From Acetatifactor sp. (GTDB lineage Bacteria; Bacillota; Clostridia; Lachnospirales; Lachnospiraceae): DNA of 64,000 nucleotides. Where the stretch lies: assembly GCA_016293615.1 (NCBI GenBank), contig JAEDDX010000002.1, forward strand, positions 1 through 64,000, in the 5' to 3' direction. How positions within the stretch are numbered: the stretch's first letter is position 1; every line of letters begins with the position of its first letter. The position numbers and the translations under genes are program-made. Of the stretch, positions 34,473 to 44,050 are shown one piece after another. Below the pieces are notes generated by a model that was not told the origin of the DNA, did no database searches, and saw only the letters and a program-made list of their open reading frames with translations.

Positions 34473-35741
34473 TTATACTTCGTCGGGACCGGAAATGATG
34501 CCGGTGATGGCACTTGCTGCAGCAACAGCCGGGCTTGCCAGGTAAATTTCTGAAGTAATATGTCCCATGCGGCCTACGAAATTACGGTTTGTGGTAGACA
34601 CGCAGCGCTCTCCCTCGGCAAGGATACCCATATATCCGCCCAGACAAGGTCCACAGGTAGGAGTGCTTACAACCGCGCCGGCTTCAATAAAGGTCTTAAG
34701 GAGTCCTTCTTCCATAGCCTGAAGATAGATCTTCTGGGTCGCGGGAATCACGATACAACGCATTCCTTTTGCAATGTGTCTGCCCTTGAGAATCTCTGCG
34801 GCAATTCTAAGGTCATCGAGGCGTCCGTTGGTGCAGGAACCGATCACTACCTGATCTACCCTGATATCGTCCATCGCCTTGATCTCATCAATGGTATGTG
34901 TGTTTTCGGGCAGATGAGGGAAGGATACGGTAGGGCGAAGTGTACTAAGATCAATGGTATAGGTCTCATCATACACAGCATCCTCATCAGCCGTATAAAT
35001 CTTATATGCGCGGGAAGAATGCTCTTTCATGTAGCTTTCAGCGAGTTCATCCACAGGGAAGATACCGTTCTTGCCGCCGGCTTCGATTGCCATATTGGCA
35101 ATGGTAAAGCGGTCATCCATGGAAAGATATGCAATACCGTCGCCGACAAACTCCATAGACTTATACAGCGCGCCGTCTACGCCGATCATACCGATGATAT
35201 GAAGAATGATGTCCTTGCCGCTGATCCATTTTGCGGGCTTTCCCGTCAAAACAAACCGAATAGCTCCGGGAACCTTGAACCAGGCCTTGCCGGTAGCCAT
35301 TCCGGCTGCCATATCGGTACTGCCGACACCGGTGGAGAAAGCACCGAGTGCACCATATGTACAGGTATGAGAATCGGCTCCGATGATGACATCTCCGGCT
35401 ACGGTCAAGCCTTTCTCGGGAAGCAGCGCATGCTCGATCCCCATCTCTCCTACTTCGAAATAATTCGTAATCTCGTTTCTTCTTGCAAATTCACGAACAC
35501 ATTTGCAGTGCTCTGCAGACTTGATATCCTTATTGGGTACAAAGTGGTCAGGGACAAGAGCGATTTTATCCTTGTTGAATACACCCTTTGCGTTGAATTT
35601 ATCCATTTCCTTGATTGCGACAGGGCTAGTAATGTCATTGCCGAGCACGAGGTCCAGGTTCGCCTCAATCAACTGTCCTGCTTCGACCTTGTCGAGTCCT
35701 GCTGCAGCGGCAAGAATTTTCTGTGTCATTGTCATTCCCAT
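34473..35741 (-). CDS. leuC: 3-isopropylmalate dehydratase, large subunit
   Basis: [4Fe-4S] aconitase-family enzyme that isomerises 2- to 3-isopropylmalate. At 422 residues it belongs to the short LeuC type that pairs with a short LeuD. Cluster ligand motifs are visible: [18 protein letters not shown] and the pair PTCGPCLGG, plus the substrate region [25 protein letters not shown] (in part: [15 protein letters not shown]). [11 protein letters not shown] at about 41-51 is usual. A promoter lies upstream, with a small dyad over its -35. leuA and leuB are not in the window. Confidence 0.94.
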   Translation of the reverse strand: MGMTMTQKILAAAAGLDKVEAGQLIEANLDLVLGNDITSPVAIKEMDKFNAKGVFNKDKIALVPDHFVPNKDIKSAEHCKCVREFARRNEITNYFEVGEMGIEHALLPEKGLTVAGDVIIGADSHTCTYGALGAFSTGVGSTDMAAGMATGKAWFKVPGAIRFVLTGKPAKWISGKDIILHIIGMIGVDGALYKSMEFVGDGIAYLSMDDRFTIANMAIEAGGKNGIFPVDELAESYMKEHSSRAYKIYTADEDAVYDETYTIDLSTLRPTVSFPHLPENTHTIDEIKAMDDIRVDQVVIGSCTNGRLDDLRIAAEILKGRHIAKGMRCIVIPATQKIYLQAMEEGLLKTFIEAGAVVSTPTCGPCLGGYMGILAEGERCVSTTNRNFVGRMGHITSEIYLASPAVAAASAITGIISGPDEV

Positions 35742-35779
35742 AACTCTTTACCAATCCTTTCTTCAAATATCTTCCTATC

Positions 35780-35815
35780 ATCATATCACAAGAGTATCTT
35801 TTGTTCAAACAGAAC
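35780..35815 (-). promoter_or_regulatory. Promoter of leuCD with dyad over the -35
   Basis: Minus strand TTGAAC (35803-35808), 17-base spacer, TATGAT (35780-35785); the leader to leuC is only about 35 bases. GTTC-N5-GAAC (35803-35815) overlaps the -35 box and could be an operator. Confidence 0.7.
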
Positions 35816-35903
35816 TTCTTGATTTATTTTGTCCATTGTGTATCACTATGATGACGCACGGGCCGGTCTTTCGCCGAAACGATTTTCCACAGGGCAAAAA
35901 GCA

Positions 35904-35931
35904 GAAAAAAAGGGCTGCCATACGGCAGCCC
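35904..35931 (-). terminator. Terminator after ilvC
   Basis: Stem GGGCTGCC/GGCAGCCC (35912-35919 with 35924-35931), 4-base loop, then seven T on the minus strand. A textbook rho-independent terminator that separates ilvC from leuC. Confidence 0.95.
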
Positions 35932-35950
35932 CGAAAGTTGTTTCGACGGA

Positions 35951-37003
<1,053 letters not shown>

Positions 37004-37035
37004 TTATAACTGACAGGATATGTACCTGGAGCTAA

Positions 37036-37542
37036 CTATTGATTCTCTGCGAACAGCATGTTCTCGGTGCCTCGTCCGAGACCCGCGATACCGGTTCTTG
37101 CCTGCTCGAGGATTTCGAAACCGTCAAGCAGTCCGATAAATGCCTCAATTTTGGACTGATTACCGGTCAGTTCAATGATCAGGCTTTCGGGAGCAACATC
37201 CACAATCTTCGCACGGAAGATATCTGCTACGGAAATGACGCTCTGGCGCTGTTCTGCCGTAGCATGAACCTTCAGAAGAAGCAGTTCTCTGTAAACGCTC
37301 TCCTCGGGTTTTAACTCTCTGATCTCCTTGACATCGATCAGCTTGGCAAGCTGTTTCTCGATCTGCTCGAGTATTTCATCGTCACCGGAAGTCACAATGG
37401 TAACTCTGCTGTATCTGGGGTCAGATGTCTGACCTGCGGTGATACTTTCAATATTATAGCCTCTTCTGGAGAACAGTCCGGCGATTCTGGAGAGAACACC
37501 GGAAGTGTTGTCCGCAAGAAGCTGAAATACTTTCTTCTGCAT
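37036..37542 (-). CDS. Acetolactate synthase small (regulatory) subunit, IlvH type, second copy
   Basis: ACT-domain subunit that activates the IlvB catalytic subunit and gives feedback control by branched-chain amino acids. 168 residues, IlvN/IlvH-type: QLLADNTSGVLSRIAGLFSRRGYNIESITAGQTSDPRYSRVTIV (in part: VLSRIAGLFSRRGYNIESI) is the ACT domain and the rest is the C-terminal activation domain (ELTGNQSKIEAFIGLL, GRGTENML). This is the conventional, full-length type. It lies directly before ilvC and has its own strong promoter, apart from the paralogue upstream. Confidence 0.93.
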   Translation of the reverse strand: MQKKVFQLLADNTSGVLSRIAGLFSRRGYNIESITAGQTSDPRYSRVTIVTSGDDEILEQIEKQLAKLIDVKEIRELKPEESVYRELLLLKVHATAEQRQSVISVADIFRAKIVDVAPESLIIELTGNQSKIEAFIGLLDGFEILEQARTGIAGLGRGTENMLFAENQ

Positions 37543-37576
37543 AACTAAACTACCTCTTACCCTAATCTTAAAGAAT

Positions 37577-37605
37577 AATATAACAACTTATGAAATGAAT
37601 GTCAA
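37577..37605 (-). promoter_or_regulatory. Strong promoter between the two small-subunit genes
   Basis: Minus strand TTGACA (37600-37605), 17-base spacer, TATATT (37577-37582). It should drive the second small subunit and ilvC without ilvB. Confidence 0.85.
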
Positions 37606-37649
37606 CACAATAATTTAGTTTATTAAAGTGATAAAGATAAATATCTGCG

Positions 37650-38144
37650 CTAATCGTTTTCGATGCACTTTGCGAGCGCAAGGGTTCCGGTGCGGGCTAC
37701 CTCCACGATGCTGATCGTCTGCAGCATCTGAATCAGAAGATTCACTCTCTCGGGCGTATCGCAGATCTGCAGCATCAGATAATGCTTGGACATGTCTACG
37801 ATTGATACCTTCATGATGTCGCATATCTCCATGATCTCTCGGCGATTGTTCTTGTTATACTTTACCTTCAGAAGCATCAGCTCTCTTGTGATACACTGCT
37901 GTTCGGCAAAAGTTTTCACCTTGATGACATCCAGTTTCTTGTTGAGCTGCTTGTCGATCTGCTCGATGGTTCTCTCGTCGCCGCTGCTGACGATGGTCAT
38001 ACAGGAAATGGTAGGGTCATCGGTCTCTCCCACAGTCAGACTGTCAATATTAAAGCATCTTCTGGAGAACAGACCCGCAACCTTACAGAGAACACCGGAT
38101 CTGTTTTCCACCAAAACAGAATAGATTCTTGTATTCTTTTTCAT
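37650..38144 (-). CDS. Acetolactate synthase small (regulatory) subunit, first copy
   Basis: A second, divergent IlvH/IlvN-type ACT protein (164 residues), 11 bases after the ilvB stop. The ACT core is VENRSGVLCKVAGLFSRRCFNIDSLTVGETDDPTISCMTIV (in part: GVLCKVAGLFSRRCFNIDSL), clearly related to the other copy but with many changes, for example SRRC for SRRG and a C-terminal part that ends CIEND rather than with the usual GRGTENM stretch. I use the ATG at 38144, with a perfect AGGAGG; the frame is open to 38189. It probably pairs with IlvB, which shares the transcript; a different effector from the second copy is an inference. Confidence 0.9.
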   Translation of the reverse strand: MKKNTRIYSVLVENRSGVLCKVAGLFSRRCFNIDSLTVGETDDPTISCMTIVSSGDERTIEQIDKQLNKKLDVIKVKTFAEQQCITRELMLLKVKYNKNNRREIMEICDIMKVSIVDMSKHYLMLQICDTPERVNLLIQMLQTISIVEVARTGTLALAKCIEND

Positions 38145-38155
38145 GACTTTGCCTC

Positions 38156-39772
38156 CTATTTTACCAGATCCATAGGATCGATCAGACACTCTAAGAGCAT
38201 GGACTCATCCTCCTTGAGGAAAGCGTCGATCACTTCCTCACAGTGCTCCATTGTTTTCAGGCGAAGGAACGGAATGCCGTAGGCTGCGGATAGTTTCTCG
38301 AGGTCAGGGCTTCCGGAAAGGTCAACGACCGAATAATGATCCTTGTAAGTATAATGCTGGTATTCTCTTACCATTCCGAGGTAGTTGTTCTTCAGAACGA
38401 TAATCTTGACAGGAATGTGATGCTGACACATGGTTGCGAGCTCCATCATGGACATCTGGAAGGAACCGTCACCGCAGACTGCCACGACCTGTCTGTCCGG
38501 ACATGCTTTCTTAGCGCCCATCGCCGCAGGAATGGAATACCCCATGGTTCCCATACCGCCGGAGGTTAAGAATCTGCCTGACTTAATCTTGGCATATCCG
38601 CAGGACCAGATCTGATTCTGCCCTACATCGGCCACATATACAGCGTTCTCTTCCATCTTCTCGGTCAACATGGAGATGAAGCCGGCAGGATCTACATAGG
38701 CAGGGTTGGGATTGCGCTTTGGCGCCAGCGTCCTGCGATATTCATTCAGAGTCTTGAGCCACTCTGTGTAGTCAGCCTCAAAAGGCTCCTTGTCCAAATC
38801 ATAAAAAATATGCTTGGCATCGCCTACCAGAGGGATTCCGGGGCCTGCATTCTTGCCGATCTCGGCAGGGTCTACATCGATATGTACCAGCACTTTATTC
38901 CTGGTAATCAGATCGGGCTGGCTGATTGCACGGTCAGCAACTCTCGCGCCGACCATGATGATAAGGTCTGCATCATTCATTGCACGGTTTGCATAAGGCT
39001 TGCCGTTGTTGCCCACCATTCCGAAGTACAGGGGATGACCGGTCGGAATGACGCCGATGCCCATCATCGTGGAAACGACGGGGATACCATGTGCTTCCGC
39101 AAACGATCTAAGCTCAGCCTGCGCCTCGCTTAAAATGACACCGCCTCCGGCACAGATGATCGGCCGCTTGGCCTTCTCCAACTCTTTAATAACCTTTTTG
39201 ATCTGTACGGCATGTCCCTTAACGGTAGGTTTATAGGTACGAATGGAAATCTCGTCCGGATATTTGAATTTTGAAATCGCGGCGTTCTGAATGTCGATCG
39301 GGATATCGATCAAGACAGGGCCTTTTCTTCCGGAATTGGCTATGTAGAACGCCTCCTTGAAAATGCGGGGGATCTCGTTGACATCCTTCACCAGATAACT
39401 ATACTTCACAAAGGATTCCACTGCGCCTGTGATATCGGCTTCCTGGAACACATCGCTTCCGAGCAGTTCACTGTTTACCTGTCCGGTAATGCAGACCAAA
39501 GGAATGCTGTCCGCAAAAGCAGTTGCGATACCGGTGATGACATTGGTTGCACCGGGGCCGGATGTCACGGCACAGACGCCGGGCTTACCGGTCAGTCTTG
39601 CCATACCGCTTGCAGCATGAGCGGCATTCTGCTCGGTTCTGATCAAAACAGTTTCAATATCGGACTCCAGAATACTATTGTAAAAAGGACAGATCGCAAC
39701 ACCCGGATAACCGAATACCGTTGTTACTCCTTCCGCCTCGAGACATTTGATAATGGCTTCAGCACCAATCAT
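38156..39772 (-). CDS. ilvB: Acetolactate synthase large (catalytic) subunit
   Basis: ThDP-dependent condensation of pyruvate with pyruvate or 2-oxobutyrate, the first common step of branched-chain amino-acid synthesis. 538 residues. N-terminal pyrimidine-binding domain with the catalytic glutamate E47 in IRTEQNAAHAASGMAR, FAD/central domain, and C-terminal pyrophosphate-binding motif GDGSFQMSMMELATMCQHHIPVKIIVLKNN (in part: GDGSFQMSMMELAT, LKNNYLGMVREYQ). TSGPGATNVITGIATA is also typical. Catabolic AlsS is unlikely because two regulatory-subunit genes and ilvC are adjacent. A candidate promoter overlaps the end of metH. Confidence 0.95.
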   Translation of the reverse strand: MIGAEAIIKCLEAEGVTTVFGYPGVAICPFYNSILESDIETVLIRTEQNAAHAASGMARLTGKPGVCAVTSGPGATNVITGIATAFADSIPLVCITGQVNSELLGSDVFQEADITGAVESFVKYSYLVKDVNEIPRIFKEAFYIANSGRKGPVLIDIPIDIQNAAISKFKYPDEISIRTYKPTVKGHAVQIKKVIKELEKAKRPIICAGGGVILSEAQAELRSFAEAHGIPVVSTMMGIGVIPTGHPLYFGMVGNNGKPYANRAMNDADLIIMVGARVADRAISQPDLITRNKVLVHIDVDPAEIGKNAGPGIPLVGDAKHIFYDLDKEPFEADYTEWLKTLNEYRRTLAPKRNPNPAYVDPAGFISMLTEKMEENAVYVADVGQNQIWSCGYAKIKSGRFLTSGGMGTMGYSIPAAMGAKKACPDRQVVAVCGDGSFQMSMMELATMCQHHIPVKIIVLKNNYLGMVREYQHYTYKDHYSVVDLSGSPDLEKLSAAYGIPFLRLKTMEHCEEVIDAFLKEDESMLLECLIDPMDLVK

Positions 39773-39808
39773 TTTATCTTCCTCCTTATTTCAAAGAATC
39801 ACTCTGTA

Positions 39809-39837
39809 ATCATGTCGCATCAAAGCGATTCTGTCAA
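39809..39837 (-). promoter_or_regulatory. Candidate ilvB promoter overlapping the metH 3' end
   Basis: Minus strand TTGACA (39832-39837), 17-base spacer, CATGAT (39809-39814). The -35 is perfect and lies in the last metH codons; the -10 matches four of six bases. No terminator separates metH and ilvB, so read-through is also possible. Confidence 0.55.
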
Positions 39838-42261
39838 TCTCTGTGCTAATTTTACCGCATCCGCAGCATCTTTGGAATAGCCGTCCGCACCGATTTCATC
39901 CGCATATTCCTGTGTGATGACAGCGCCGCCTATCATGACCTTGGATGAGACGCCGCAGCTGTGCGCATATTCGATCACATCCTTCATACGCTGCATGGTA
40001 GTCGTCATCAGAGCGGACAACGCAATAATCTGCGCATTGTTCTCCTTAGCAGCGGCAATAATCTCCTCCTTTGGAACATCTTTGCCGAGATCAATGACTC
40101 GGAAGCCGTAATTTTTGAGCATCAAAGCGACCAGATTCTTACCGATGTCATGAATGTCCCCTTCCACGGTAGCAATGACCACGACCGGCATGTCTTTAGA
40201 ATCTGTCTGCTGTAACAGCAAAGGCTCCAACACTTCGATTGCCTGCTTCATTGCCTCGGCGGAGGCAATCAGCTGGGGCAGGAAATATTTTCCTTTGTCA
40301 AACAGTTCACCGACTTCATTGATTGCAGGCAACAAAGCATTGTTCAGGAGTTCCTGCGGGTCTTCGCCGTGCTCCAAAGCCACTTTTGTCAGATCTGCGA
40401 CAGCGTTTCGATTTCCCTTCAACACAGCGTCAAAAAGCTGTTTCTTAAAGTCAGCCGCTTCCGGCTTCGGCTTCTGTGCTTTGACAACTGCTGTTTCGTC
40501 TGCCTTATGTGCATTGGAATACTCTATATAGCGAAGGTCTGCCTCCTTCTTCGCAAGCAGCAGGTCGGTTGCCAGTGCACCTCTGACCAACAGCTCCTGA
40601 GAAGGATTTGCGATTGCCATGGTAAGACCTGCCTGAATCGCCAGTGTCAGGAATGCGGTGTTAACATAACTTCTGTCGGGCATGCCGAATGATATGTTGG
40701 ATAATCCGCAGACGGTTGCAAAACCGTTGTCTTTACAAAAACGTATGGTCTCAAGAGTTTCCACAGCCGCGTTCCGGTTCGCCCCGACGGTTGTCACGAG
40801 CCCGTCCACAATGATATCGTCTTTTGTAAGCCCCAAAGAAAACGCTCTTTCGGAAACGGTTTCGATGATCCGGATCTTCTCTTCCAGGCTTTCGGGAAGT
40901 CCGTTGTCAGACAGAGGGAGCAGGATGAACATTGCTCCGTACTTTTTGGCAATCGGAATCAGTTTTTCAAACTTCTCTGTTTCGTAAGAGATGGAATTGA
41001 TCAGTGCGCGTCCCGGATAATGGCGAAGCGCCGCCTCCAGCACATCAATATGGCTGGAATCCAGCGATAAAGGAAGGACGGATGCCGTGCTTACCTCCTC
41101 GATGGTCCTCAGCATCATTTCTTTTTCGTCAATGCCGCTCATTCCCATATTGATATCGAGAATTCTGGCACCGCAGCTCTCCTGTTCCTCGGCAAACTGC
41201 AGCACAAGATCCATTTTGCCTTCACGAAGCTGCGCCTGCAGAGCCTTTTTTCCTGTGGGATTGATCCTCTCACCGATGATGATAAAGTTATCGTCCTGTG
41301 TAAAGGACAAAAGTTTTCTTTCGGAAGCAAGATATCGGATGCCTTCCGGGCTTCTGAAAACGGCGGAAGAAATCTTTGTTCCGAAGGTCTCTCGAATCTT
41401 CGAGATATACTCAGGGGAAGTACCGCAGCAGCCGCCGATGATGGTCGCACCGGCTTCCACAAGCACTTTCATCTCCTCCGCGAATGTATCGGCGTCCATG
41501 CTGTAACAGGTCACCCCTTCTTCGTTCAGGAAAGGTAAGCCTGCATTGGGCTTGGCGATGATCGGTATTTCCTTCGTCACAGAACACATATCCGCAACGA
41601 TCTGTTTCATGGAGGAAGGACCCGAAGAACAGTTGACGCCGATTGCGCAGGCACCAAGGCTTTCCAGCACAACGGCAGCCGTTTTGGCATCTGTGCCGAA
41701 TAAGGTGCGGCCGTCCGCCTCAAAGGTCAGGGTAATCATGACGGGGAGGTCGCAGACTTCTTTCGCCGCAATCAGCGCTGCCCTGCATTCTGCGAGACTC
41801 ATCATCGTCTCTACAACAAGCAGATCGACGCCGGCTTTGACCAGAGACACAATCTGCTCCTTATATACCTCTATCAAGGTTTCAAGCTCCATATTTCCGA
41901 AGGGCTTTAGCTGCTCGCCTGTCATGGTCAGGTCGCCCGCAACGAATACTCTGCGGTCCGCAGCCGTAGCAGCGGCTTCCTTTGAAATAGCTACCAGCTC
42001 CTGTATCATGGAATCCAGATGCTCTTCCAGACCGTATTCAGCAAGTTTTATCCGATTCGCAGTAAAGGTTGGTGCATAAAGGATATCCGAGCCTGCCTCT
42101 ACATAACACTTCTGAAGCTTGAGCATGACATCTCTGTGTTCCAGGATCCATTGTTCCGGACAGACGCCGGAAGGCATGCCGGCCTTTACCAGATTGGAGC
42201 CGGTGGCCCCGTCTAAATAGATGATCTGTTCCGTCAAAGAGCGAAACTTGGCATGTGTCAT
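39820..42261 (-). CDS. metH: B12-dependent methionine synthase without reactivation domain
   Basis: Methylates homocysteine to methionine via cobalamin, taking the methyl group from methyltetrahydrofolate. From the ATG at 42261 (AAAGGAA before it) the protein has 813 residues: homocysteine domain about 1-300 with zinc ligands C211, C278 and C279 (GVNCSSG, GGCCGT); pterin domain about 325-580 (IIIGERINPTG, ILDINMG); B12 cap and Rossmann domains about 600-813 with the cobalt-binding EGDIHDIGKN, His704. The C-terminal SAM-binding reactivation domain of E. coli MetH (total ~1,230 residues) is missing; a separate reactivase must exist or be absent. Upstream frame to 42366 crosses the promoter and is not used. 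Confidence 0.93.
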   Translation of the reverse strand: MTHAKFRSLTEQIIYLDGATGSNLVKAGMPSGVCPEQWILEHRDVMLKLQKCYVEAGSDILYAPTFTANRIKLAEYGLEEHLDSMIQELVAISKEAAATAADRRVFVAGDLTMTGEQLKPFGNMELETLIEVYKEQIVSLVKAGVDLLVVETMMSLAECRAALIAAKEVCDLPVMITLTFEADGRTLFGTDAKTAAVVLESLGACAIGVNCSSGPSSMKQIVADMCSVTKEIPIIAKPNAGLPFLNEEGVTCYSMDADTFAEEMKVLVEAGATIIGGCCGTSPEYISKIRETFGTKISSAVFRSPEGIRYLASERKLLSFTQDDNFIIIGERINPTGKKALQAQLREGKMDLVLQFAEEQESCGARILDINMGMSGIDEKEMMLRTIEEVSTASVLPLSLDSSHIDVLEAALRHYPGRALINSISYETEKFEKLIPIAKKYGAMFILLPLSDNGLPESLEEKIRIIETVSERAFSLGLTKDDIIVDGLVTTVGANRNAAVETLETIRFCKDNGFATVCGLSNISFGMPDRSYVNTAFLTLAIQAGLTMAIANPSQELLVRGALATDLLLAKKEADLRYIEYSNAHKADETAVVKAQKPKPEAADFKKQLFDAVLKGNRNAVADLTKVALEHGEDPQELLNNALLPAINEVGELFDKGKYFLPQLIASAEAMKQAIEVLEPLLLQQTDSKDMPVVVIATVEGDIHDIGKNLVALMLKNYGFRVIDLGKDVPKEEIIAAAKENNAQIIALSALMTTTMQRMKDVIEYAHSCGVSSKVMIGGAVITQEYADEIGADGYSKDAADAVKLAQRLTESL

Positions 42262-42301
42262 GAGAAATTCCTTTCCGTTTATAAGGGCATAAGCTATAAA
42301 C

Positions 42302-42349
42302 TGATAGATTATCCTATCAATAATAACATAGAGTGATTTTAATAGTAAA
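42302..42349 (-). promoter_or_regulatory. metH promoter and adjoining operator-like dyad
   Basis: Minus strand TTTACT (42344-42349), 18-base spacer, TATTAT (42320-42325). Directly after the -10 box lies TGATAG-N6-CTATCA (42302-42319), at the probable transcription start. The leader is only about 50 bases, too short for a SAM or cobalamin riboswitch. Confidence 0.6.
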
Positions 42350-42394
42350 GGGGGTGATTTAACCAATTTTTAAGATGTTGGCTCTTGCTTCATA

Positions 42395-42403
42395 TGCTAA
42401 AAT
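42395..42403 (+). promoter_or_regulatory. Extended -10 promoter of the lipoprotein gene
   Basis: TG-C-TAAAAT (42395-42403) on the plus strand, about 55 bases before the start codon; no good -35 box at 17 bases. Confidence 0.4.
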
Positions 42404-42458
42404 GTGATAAATTACTGTCATATCTACTACAATGATACGGTACTCGGAGGAGATTGTC

Positions 42459-42926
42459 TTGAAAAAGAAGATATTCAGCTTGTTGACTGTTTTAGTCACT
42501 ACCGCTGTTTTGATTGGATGTGGACAACAGGATGCAGAATTGACAGAATTTCAAACCAATATGGATGCTTTTTGTACGAAGGTATCCGAAATCGATGTCA
42601 GCATTAACTCAATCGACGCGGATGCAGAGGATGCTGTCGAGCAGCTTCTGGGCAAGCTGGATGAACTCGAGCAATTGTTTCAGGGCTTTTCCGCCCTCGA
42701 TTTTCCGGAGGAATTTGATTATCTTGAACCGATCGCAGCGGAATCCGGCGAGTATATGAAAACAGCCGTAGCCAGCTATCATGATGCGTACAGTAACGAT
42801 TCTTACAACGAATATACTGCTGAATACGCAAGGGAAAATTATTACAGAGCCTATAAGAGAGTCAAAATCATCCTCTCTTTTCTGCACGGTGAAACACCTG
42901 AGGGCGTTAACTTCGAAGAACAATAA
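42459..42926 (+). CDS. Small predicted lipoprotein
   Basis: I do not recognise the family. Translation most likely starts at TTG 42459, since CGGAGGAG ends six bases before it; the ATG at 42432 has none. The product (155 residues) then has a proper lipoprotein signal: MKKKIFSLLTVLVTTAVLIGC with lipobox LIGC, so the mature protein is lipid-anchored at the cysteine. The mature part is acidic and helical, with a regular pattern (AVEQLLGKLDELEQLFQGFSALDFP) and several tyrosines near the end, and no disulfide cysteines. Single gene with its own terminator. Role unknown; possibly a helical surface protein similar in style to DUF-type clostridial lipoproteins. Confidence 0.7.
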   Translation: MKKKIFSLLTVLVTTAVLIGCGQQDAELTEFQTNMDAFCTKVSEIDVSINSIDADAEDAVEQLLGKLDELEQLFQGFSALDFPEEFDYLEPIAAESGEYMKTAVASYHDAYSNDSYNEYTAEYARENYYRAYKRVKIILSFLHGETPEGVNFEEQ

Positions 42927-42930
42927 ACAA

Positions 42931-42968
42931 AAGTGGTTTGAATCAAAGGGAATTCAAACCACTTTTTT
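42931..42968 (+). terminator. Terminator between the lipoprotein and DUF2752 genes
   Basis: 13-bp stem AAGTGGTTTGAAT/ATTCAAACCACTT (42931-42943 with 42952-42964), 8-base loop, then TTT and C on the plus strand. The flanking A residues also allow function on the minus strand for the convergent gene. Confidence 0.9.
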
Positions 42969-42980
42969 CTTGTTTCATAT

Positions 42981-43406
42981 TTACAAATCAGACATCGTGA
43001 TTCCAAAGCATAAACGCAGCACATTTTTGATGATAAAGTTGAGCGCGAATATTAAGACAAATCCCCATAGATACCAATCATGATATTTCCAGGGATGCAC
43101 TCTCCTGCATCCGAGCCGATACAGTGTCTGCGTCAACATGAAACCTGCATACAGGATGAAAGAATATACGACACCGGGATGATACCAAAAAGCCTTGAGA
43201 AAGTGACCTTGTAATAAAGAAAACACTGCTCTCGTACCACCACAGCCCGGGCAATACATATCAAACAGGAGAATCGCCGCACAGGGAATCTGCGGGAAAT
43301 ATCGCAGGAAAATATATCGATACCCCAGCCACACAAGAGGCAGTATCAGCAGCACGACAATTCCGATTCGATATAACTCATCTTCCGTCGTATTTACTTT
43401 TTTCAT
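42981..43406 (-). CDS. DUF2752 membrane protein
   Basis: Small integral membrane protein (141 residues) with about three to four hydrophobic helices. The DUF2752 motif CPGCGGTRA (residues about 52-60) is intact, followed by the typical LLQGHFLKAFWYHPGV; the two cysteines of CPGCG sit at the edge of a membrane helix. The C-terminal third is hydrophobic and aromatic. No function has been settled for the family; it often occurs next to small TM2 or DUF4190 proteins, as here. The DUF4190 gene ends four bases upstream of its start, so the two form a unit. Confidence 0.85.
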   Translation of the reverse strand: MKKVNTTEDELYRIGIVVLLILPLVWLGYRYIFLRYFPQIPCAAILLFDMYCPGCGGTRAVFSLLQGHFLKAFWYHPGVVYSFILYAGFMLTQTLYRLGCRRVHPWKYHDWYLWGFVLIFALNFIIKNVLRLCFGITMSDL

Positions 43407-43410
43407 CGTC

Positions 43411-43866
43411 TTAATCCTGCATCATCTCCATGGCTTCTCTGAATTCAGGCGTATTCACAATCTCCGCAAACGGACCGCCTCCCGTGAAAACGGCGGAAAA
43501 AATCAGAATCATATAAACAAGCATGATCAGACCGAGCACAATGGAAATAATGCTGCATATCAGTCCGGCAATACCGATTCCGTTGCTGCCGGATTTTTTG
43601 TTGCCGATAATTGCAAAAATCAATCCGAGGATTCCGAAGAACAACCCTACAATACCGTAACAGCAGCACAAAGGCATACCGATGATTCCCAGTACAAGGG
43701 ATGCAATCTGGAATCCGTTGGCTCCCTGCGGCTCTGTGGATTCAGGAGCCTCGTATGCATTTTGAGAAGTATAGTCCTGATAAAATGTAGTTTGTTCCGT
43801 ATCTGTCTGCTCTGCAGACTTATCCTGCTGTTGACCAAAATAGTCATCATTGAAATTGTTAGACAT
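43411..43866 (-). CDS. DUF4190 membrane protein with polar N-terminal region
   Basis: The first ~50 residues are polar and rich in Gln, Asp, Thr and Tyr (DDYFGQQQDKSAEQTDTEQ), likely disordered; residues about 52-125 form two hydrophobic helices typical of DUF4190: GFQIASLVLGIIGMPLCCCYGIVGLFFGILGLIFAIIGN (in part: IASLVLGIIGMPLCC, LFFGILGLIFAIIGNKKSG) and GIAGLICSIISIVLGLIMLVYM. The short tail is soluble. 151 residues. GGGGG precedes the ATG. Coupled to the DUF2752 gene; the pair's function is unknown, perhaps a small envelope module. Confidence 0.82.
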   Translation of the reverse strand: MSNNFNDDYFGQQQDKSAEQTDTEQTTFYQDYTSQNAYEAPESTEPQGANGFQIASLVLGIIGMPLCCCYGIVGLFFGILGLIFAIIGNKKSGSNGIGIAGLICSIISIVLGLIMLVYMILIFSAVFTGGGPFAEIVNTPEFREAMEMMQD

Positions 43867-43903
43867 AATGTAAGTCCCCCTTTGTAATAGTCATATCTTA
43901 ATT

Positions 43904-43933
43904 ATGATACCACAGAATCAAAGTATTTGTCTA
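43904..43933 (-). promoter_or_regulatory. Candidate promoter of the DUF4190-DUF2752 pair
   Basis: Minus strand TAGACA (43928-43933), 18-base spacer, TATCAT (43904-43909); both boxes differ from consensus by one base. Confidence 0.5.
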
Positions 43934-43985
43934 TATGTGAAACCAGGAACCCGAGTAAATTCTTTTTCTTTTATGGTATCAGCGT

Positions 43986-44029
43986 AAAAAGAAAGGACAA
44001 ATCAAGCTTTTTCGGCTTGATCTGTCCTT
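43986..44029 (-). terminator. Terminator after the GGGtGRT gene
   Basis: 15-bp stem with one mismatch (43993-44007 with 44015-44029; AAGGACAAATCAAGC and its partner), 7-base loop, then TCTTTTT on the minus strand. It starts about 20 bases after the stop codon. Confidence 0.88.
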
Positions 44030-44050
44030 ATAGTATTTCGGAAGAATATC

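Noticed and set aside
35742..35803. Leucine T-box or attenuator ahead of leuC
   Set aside because: The leader is about 35 bases and has no hairpin or Leu-rich leader peptide.
34560..35822. A 420-residue open frame on the plus strand opposite leuC
   Set aside because: It is a mirror of leuC codon structure, has no ribosome binding site, and its product matches nothing I recognise. Similar long antisense frames opposite ilvC, the parE-like gene and the GGGtGRT gene were dropped for the same reason.
42262..42349. SAM or cobalamin riboswitch ahead of metH
   Set aside because: The leader from the promoter is about 50 bases, without room for either fold.
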